Source: Dehalococcoidia bacterium
Lineage (GTDB): Bacteria > Chloroflexota > Dehalococcoidia > Tepidiformales > Tepidiformaceae
DNA: 9,054 nucleotides
Reading direction: 5' to 3'
Assembly: GCA_023228745.1 (NCBI GenBank)
Contig: JALOAP010000100.1
Span: forward strand, 1-9,054
Part shown: positions 5,909 to 9,054 of the stretch, piece after piece
Position numbering within the stretch: position 1 is the stretch's first letter
Layout of the letters: each line of letters begins with the position of its first letter
Position numbers and translations under genes: made by a program
Notes under the pieces: model-generated
The model's input: the letters and a program-made list of their open reading frames with translations, nothing else
Database searches by the model: none
What the model was told of the DNA's origin: nothing

Positions 5909-6826
5909 GTGGCTGGTTATGTCCTTCGCCGGATCCTCGCGTTTATTCCACTCATCTGGGCAATTGCGACGATCACGTTCTTCCTGATGCACGCAGTGCC
6001 AGGCGGACCGTTCGACCACGAGAAACCGCTCCCGGAAGCAACGAAGCGCAACCTGGAAGCGCGCTACAACCTCGACGGAACGCTCGTCGAACAGTACGGG
6101 ACGTTTATTAGCAACCTTGCGAAGGGCGACCTGGGCATTTCGTTCAACCAGGACCGGCCGGTGACGGACATCATCCGGGACCGGCTGCCGAAGACGCTGC
6201 AACTCGGCGTGTGTGCGTTCGCGTTTGCGCTCGTCGGCGGGCTCACGCTAGGAATAGTGGCAGCGGTGAACCAGAACCGGTGGCCGGACTACGTAAGTGT
6301 ATTCATCGCAACGGTGGGTGCAGCAGTCCCGAACTTTGTGGTGGGCGTGTTTCTCATCATCTTCCTTGCGCTGAAGCTCGGGTGGTTCGATGTGTTGGGC
6401 TGGGAACTTGGCAACCCGCGGAAGATGGTGCTGCCAACCATCGCGCTCGGACTGCTGCCGATGGCCTTTATCGCGCGGATAACGCGCGCCTCGATGCTCG
6501 AGGTGCTCCGCCAGGACTACATCCGGACGGCGCGGGCGAAGGGCGTGAAGGAGTACCGCATTGTGGTGCGGCACGCAGCGCGGAACGCGCTGATCCCGGT
6601 GCTCACCGTGGCGGGCCCGATCTTTGCCGGACTCATCACGGGGTCGTTCGTGATCGAACGGTTCTTCGCGATCGGCGGTGTGGGCACGGCATTTGTGGAC
6701 GCGGTAGGCCTGCGGGACTACGGCATGATCATGGGCACAACGCTGCTCTACGCAGTGGCTATCGCGGTGGTGAACCTGCTCGTGGACATCGCTTACGGCG
6801 TCGCCGACCCGAGGATCAGGTACTGA
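5909..6826 (+). CDS. ABC transporter permease, DppB/OppB type
   Basis: This 305-residue inner-membrane subunit is one of the two permeases forming the transport channel. Segments read as membrane spans are about 9-29, 98-120, 130-155, 173-192, 230-250 and 274-296, the usual six. The cytoplasmic EAA loop that docks on the ATPase is about 198-228 (RQDYIRTARAKGVKEY). The first periplasmic region carries the DppB-type sequence ARYNLDGTLVEQYGTFISNL, and the product ends YGVADPRIRY, both typical of the family. The GTG at 5909 is chosen because GAGGGG lies 6 nt before it and MAGYVLRRIL is the normal N-terminus. An upstream in-frame ATG at 5843 falls inside the terminator hairpin and is rejected. One base separates its stop codon from the next gene's ATG. 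Confidence 0.94.
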   Translation: MAGYVLRRILAFIPLIWAIATITFFLMHAVPGGPFDHEKPLPEATKRNLEARYNLDGTLVEQYGTFISNLAKGDLGISFNQDRPVTDIIRDRLPKTLQLGVCAFAFALVGGLTLGIVAAVNQNRWPDYVSVFIATVGAAVPNFVVGVFLIIFLALKLGWFDVLGWELGNPRKMVLPTIALGLLPMAFIARITRASMLEVLRQDYIRTARAKGVKEYRIVVRHAARNALIPVLTVAGPIFAGLITGSFVIERFFAIGGVGTAFVDAVGLRDYGMIMGTTLLYAVAIAVVNLLVDIAYGVADPRIRY

Positions 6827-6827
6827 C

Positions 6828-7793
6828 ATGGCGACGCAGAGCACGGCGATTGTCCTTCCTGGCGACGAAGCAATCCTGAAGCTGAAACAACGAGGCCTGT
6901 GGCAACAGGCGTGGCAACGGCTACTGAAGAACCGCCTTGCCGTAATCGGGGGCGCGCTCCTCATCGTGTTGATAATTCTCGCTTTCGCGGCAGCAGTGGT
7001 ACCGGCACTGGAGAACTACGCGCCGGACAAGCCCGCACCACGCGATGCGTTCCAGGGGCCGAACTCGGAGCACTACCTTGGAACAGACAACCTTGGCCGT
7101 GATACCTGGGCGCGGATGTGGCAGGGGATGCGCATCTCGCTCGAGATCGGGATTGGGACCCAGGTCGTGGTGGTGTGTATCGGTGTGCTGGTGGGCGCAG
7201 GAGCTGCCCTTGGTGGCAAGCTCGGCGACAACCTGCTGATGCGCGTTGTGGATGTGGCGTACGCGTTCCCGGACTTGCTGGCAATCATCATCCTGCGCGC
7301 GGTGTTGGCACAGCGCGGGTGGCCAATTATTGGCACCGGCGACCCACAAATCGCCGGGTTGTCGGGCGAGGTGCTGCAGGTGATCCTGGCCATCTCGCTG
7401 GTCGGCTGGGTAACGGTGGCGCGGCTGGTGCGGGGCCAGATGCTATCGCTGAAAGAATCGGATTATGTAACGGCTGCACGGGCCCTGGGAGCATCTTCGC
7501 GGCGGATCGTATTCACACACATGCTCCCGAACACCATGGGGCCGATCATCGTCGCGGTGACCTTCGGCATCCCACTGGCGATCTACGCGGAAGCGGTGCT
7601 CGCGATCATCGGCTTCGGTCTCCAGCCACCGACGGCGAGCCTTGGGACGATGGTCTACGACGGGTACACGTACTACCGGGCGAGTGAGTGGATGATTTTG
7701 GTGCCGGCCGCCGCGATTGCAACGCTGATGCTCTGCTTCACGTTCCTTGGGGACGGGCTGCGAGACGCATTGGACCCGCGACAGCGGCACTGA
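6828..7793 (+). CDS. ABC transporter permease, DppC/OppC type
   Basis: The 321-residue second permease pairs with the DppB-type subunit. It has a cytoplasmic N-terminus (1-37), a first span (about 38-60), then the family signature HYLGTDNLGRD (82-92). Further spans are about 107-130, 138-160, 183-203, 237-263 and 288-310. The EAA loop is about 208-236 (SDYVTAARALGASSRRI), followed by HMLPNTMGPI. FGLQPPTASLG (263-273) and the DPRQRH C-terminus are usual for OppC-type subunits. The ATG is 1 bp after the upstream stop, with AGG 7 nt before it, so the genes are probably translationally coupled. No ATPase genes follow: the next gene is a tRNA with its own promoter, so DppD/DppF equivalents must come from elsewhere. 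No terminator is visible between 7794 and 7820. Confidence 0.95.
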   Translation: MATQSTAIVLPGDEAILKLKQRGLWQQAWQRLLKNRLAVIGGALLIVLIILAFAAAVVPALENYAPDKPAPRDAFQGPNSEHYLGTDNLGRDTWARMWQGMRISLEIGIGTQVVVVCIGVLVGAGAALGGKLGDNLLMRVVDVAYAFPDLLAIIILRAVLAQRGWPIIGTGDPQIAGLSGEVLQVILAISLVGWVTVARLVRGQMLSLKESDYVTAARALGASSRRIVFTHMLPNTMGPIIVAVTFGIPLAIYAEAVLAIIGFGLQPPTASLGTMVYDGYTYYRASEWMILVPAAAIATLMLCFTFLGDGLRDALDPRQRH

Positions 7794-7821
7794 TTGTTGC
7801 ACATTATGTCTCGAGAGGTGT

Positions 7822-7850
7822 TTGGCCGAAACGGGGCGCACTGGTACCAT
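7822..7850 (+). promoter_or_regulatory. Promoter of tRNA-Ala
   Basis: TTGGCC (7822-7827), an exact 17-bp spacer and TACCAT (7845-7850) place the transcription start near 7857, about 5 nt before the tRNA. The -10 hexamer matches consensus at four of six positions and the -35 at three. The tRNA therefore need not depend on read-through from the permease operon. Confidence 0.6.
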
Positions 7851-7861
7851 CGGAGGGAGAT

Positions 7862-7937
7862 GGGGACGTAGCTCAGCTGGGAGAGCATCACACTGGCAGT
7901 GTGAGGGTCAGGGGTTCGAGTCCCCTCGTCTCCACCA
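7862..7937 (+). tRNA. tRNA-Ala, anticodon GGC
   Basis: The cloverleaf folds completely. The 7-bp acceptor stem is GGGGACG (7862-7868) with CGTCTCC (7927-7933). The D arm is GCTC/GAGC, the anticodon stem TCACA/TGTGA, and the T arm AGGGG/CCCCT with TTCGAGT loop. The anticodon loop CTGGCAG gives GGC at 7895-7897, reading GCC alanine codons. The third acceptor pair is G3-U70, the classic identity element for alanyl-tRNA synthetase, which supports the call. A discriminator A at 7934 is followed by an encoded CCA (7935-7937). It lies after the transporter operon and before a strong terminator, as a single tRNA unit. Confidence 0.97.
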
Positions 7938-7955
7938 TCTCTACGGGACAGCATG

Positions 7956-7981
7956 ACGGGAGCCAGGCGGCTCCCGTTTTT
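7956..7981 (+). terminator. Rho-independent terminator after tRNA-Ala
   Basis: ACGGGAGCC (7956-7964) pairs perfectly over 9 bp with GGCTCCCGT (7969-7977) around the loop AGGC, followed by a run of five T (7977-7981). It ends the tRNA transcript, and perhaps transporter read-through, 32 bp before the stop of the convergent small membrane protein gene. Confidence 0.92.
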
Positions 7982-8012
7982 CGTTCACCTTCCCCAGGCA
8001 CGTGGCACGTCG

Positions 8013-8150
8013 CTAACGAACGCCGGGGCTTCGCGACGACGCGACCAGCGCGGCTAGAATGGTGAAGAGCGTAATGACGAGTAGCACAACCGCGGAGATT
8101 ACCCCGACGATGATCGGAAGGGGGTCGCCGCTATCCGCGTACCCTCCCAT
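8013..8150 (-). CDS. 45-residue single-span membrane protein, unknown function
   Basis: The product starts MGGYADSGDPLPIIV and ends ASSRSPGVR. Residues about 13-37 form one uninterrupted hydrophobic span (VGVISAVVLLVITLFTILAA). A short acidic segment precedes it and a basic tail (SSRSPGVR) follows, predicting N-terminus out and C-terminus in by the positive-inside rule. The ATG at 8150 has the purine-rich AGAGGGAAGG ending 5 nt upstream. A longer frame continues upstream but reads as low-quality Ser/Arg/Pro sequence antisense to nothing coherent and overlaps miaB in another frame, so it is not used. It lies 88 bp downstream of miaB on the same strand and may be cotranscribed. I do not recognise a family. 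Confidence 0.6.
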   Translation of the reverse strand: MGGYADSGDPLPIIVGVISAVVLLVITLFTILAALVASSRSPGVR

Positions 8151-8165
8151 TGGTGCCTTCCCTCT

Positions 8166-8186
8166 GCGAGTGTCACGCGAAGTGTC
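8166..8186. repeat. Short tandem repeat GCGA(A)GTGTC upstream of the small membrane protein gene
   Basis: GCGAGTGTC (8166-8174) and GCGAAGTGTC (8177-8186) are two near-identical copies starting 11 bp apart, about one helical turn. They lie 16-36 bp upstream of the ATG at 8150, where a regulator could bind. No clear -10 or -35 accompanies them, so this may be chance. Confidence 0.3.
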
Positions 8187-8238
8187 GCACATTCGCCGAC
8201 GGGATGGAGTGACGGGAAGCGGGGAGTCTGTCGCGAGG

Positions 8239-9054
8239 TCAGGCCAAAGCGAGGGCGTCGTCGAGGTTCCCGCGCAGGGAGAACGGGCCAGCACGCACGA
8301 CCCGGACGTCGACAATCGAGCCAACGCGGGCGGGTTGATCGATATGGACGAGCTTGCCGGTACGGGTGCGCCCGAACGGCTGCTCGCCGCGAACACCTTC
8401 GATGAGGACGGGTTGAACCGTATCGAGATAGGTGTCGTTGATCTCCTGGGAGATGCGCGCCTCGATGGCCTCGACACGGTGAAGGCGTTCCGCCTTCACT
8501 TCAGATGGGACGTCATCGTCCATCTTTCGCCAGGCGATGGTGCCGGGCCGCGGGGAATAGGCGGCAACGTGGACCTTGTCGAACCGGATCTCTTCGAGGA
8601 TGCCGCAAGTCTCCTCGAAGTCGGCGTCTGTCTCGCCCGGGTAGCCGACGATGATGTCGGTGGTGATGCCAGCGTGGGGCATGAGCTCCCGGACTTCGTG
8701 GATTTTCTCGACGTACTCAGCAACGGTGTAGCCGCGACGCATAGACTCGAGCACGCGGTCGCTGCCCGCCTGGATGGGAAGTGAGAAGCACTCCATGACC
8801 TTGGGGAGTTCGGCGATAGCTTCGAGGATGCGGTGCGTCATGTCCTTGGGGTAGGACGTGAGGAAGCGGATACGCTGCAGGCGTTCGAGATCGGAAAGGG
8901 CGCGCATGAGGTCACCGAGGTCCGGCTGGTCCGGGAGGTCGTGGCCGTAGGCTTCGACGGTCTGACCGAGCAGTGTGACTTCGCGGACGCCCTGCGCGTT
9001 GAGGTAGGCGACTTCGCGGACAATTTCGTCGATTGGCCGGCTTTTTTCGCGCCC
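8239..9054 (-). CDS. miaB: tRNA-2-methylthio-N6-dimethylallyladenosine synthase MiaB, N-terminus beyond the right edge
   Basis: MiaB is a radical SAM enzyme with two 4Fe-4S clusters. It adds a methylthio group to i6A37 of tRNAs reading UNN codons. The window holds the last 271 residues, starting GREKSRPIDEIVREV just after where the CxxxCxxC radical-SAM motif should be, so that motif and the N-terminal MTTase domain are not visible. Seen here are TLLGQTVEAYG, FLTSYPKDM, LPIQAGSDRVLESMRRGYT, GITTDIIVGYPGET and AYSPRPGTIA, in family order. A C-terminal TRAM domain follows (about the last 60 residues, with FGRTRTGKLVHID). The order and TRAM sequence favour MiaB over RimO or MtaB. The LLGQ motif reads TVEAYG where many MiaB proteins have NVNSYG. 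An in-frame internal ATG at 8907 is not the start, because family motifs continue upstream of it. Confidence 0.92.
   Translation of the reverse strand, partial: GREKSRPIDEIVREVAYLNAQGVREVTLLGQTVEAYGHDLPDQPDLGDLMRALSDLERLQRIRFLTSYPKDMTHRILEAIAELPKVMECFSLPIQAGSDRVLESMRRGYTVAEYVEKIHEVRELMPHAGITTDIIVGYPGETDADFEETCGILEEIRFDKVHVAAYSPRPGTIAWRKMDDDVPSEVKAERLHRVEAIEARISQEINDTYLDTVQPVLIEGVRGEQPFGRTRTGKLVHIDQPARVGSIVDVRVVRAGPFSLRGNLDDALALA

Noticed and set aside
8059..8784. Rightward open frame of 241 codons opposite miaB
   Set aside because: It is antisense to clear MiaB motifs and has shadow-frame composition without a ribosome binding site.

Overview
This is a GC-rich bacterial chromosomal stretch. 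It carries housekeeping and transport genes on both strands and shows no mobile elements, phage genes or CRISPR array. The substrate-binding lipoprotein has an acidic run of Asp residues followed by a Gly/Ser/Thr/Pro linker just after its lipidated Cys. GTG starts are frequent, and at least one gene looks leaderless. Together these fit a Chloroflexota-like bacterium (Dehalococcoidia/Tepidiformia type), but no marker gene fixes the taxonomy and this is an inference.

Left part (1-2290). Three leftward genes come first: the 5' end of an unrecognised protein cut by the window edge, a hypothetical protein of about 159 residues, and an atypical short-chain dehydrogenase (NDUFA9/NmrA-like). Divergent from the dehydrogenase is a small rightward gene (83 residues, CxxC plus CxxH, possible zinc binding).

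Middle (2291-4059). A Fur-family metal-responsive repressor gene has a textbook promoter placed so that transcription should start on its GTG start codon. It converges on purU (formyltetrahydrofolate deformylase, ACT plus formyltransferase domains), with only 13 bp between the stops. A 411-bp divergent spacer separates purU from the transporter operon. It holds a G-rich tract next to purU, an 11-bp direct repeat, and mutually exclusive hairpins in what would be the transporter leader.

Right part (4060-9054). A peptide/nickel-type ABC importer operon encodes the binding lipoprotein and two permeases. A terminator-like hairpin sits between the binding protein and the first permease, which would favour high binding-protein expression. 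No ATPase genes follow. Instead there is tRNA-Ala(GGC) with its own promoter and a strong intrinsic terminator. Coming leftward from the right edge are miaB (tRNA A37 methylthiotransferase, missing its N-terminus here) and a 45-residue single-span membrane protein.

No clear new multi-gene system is visible. The least explained parts are the 3649-4059 spacer and the two small proteins.
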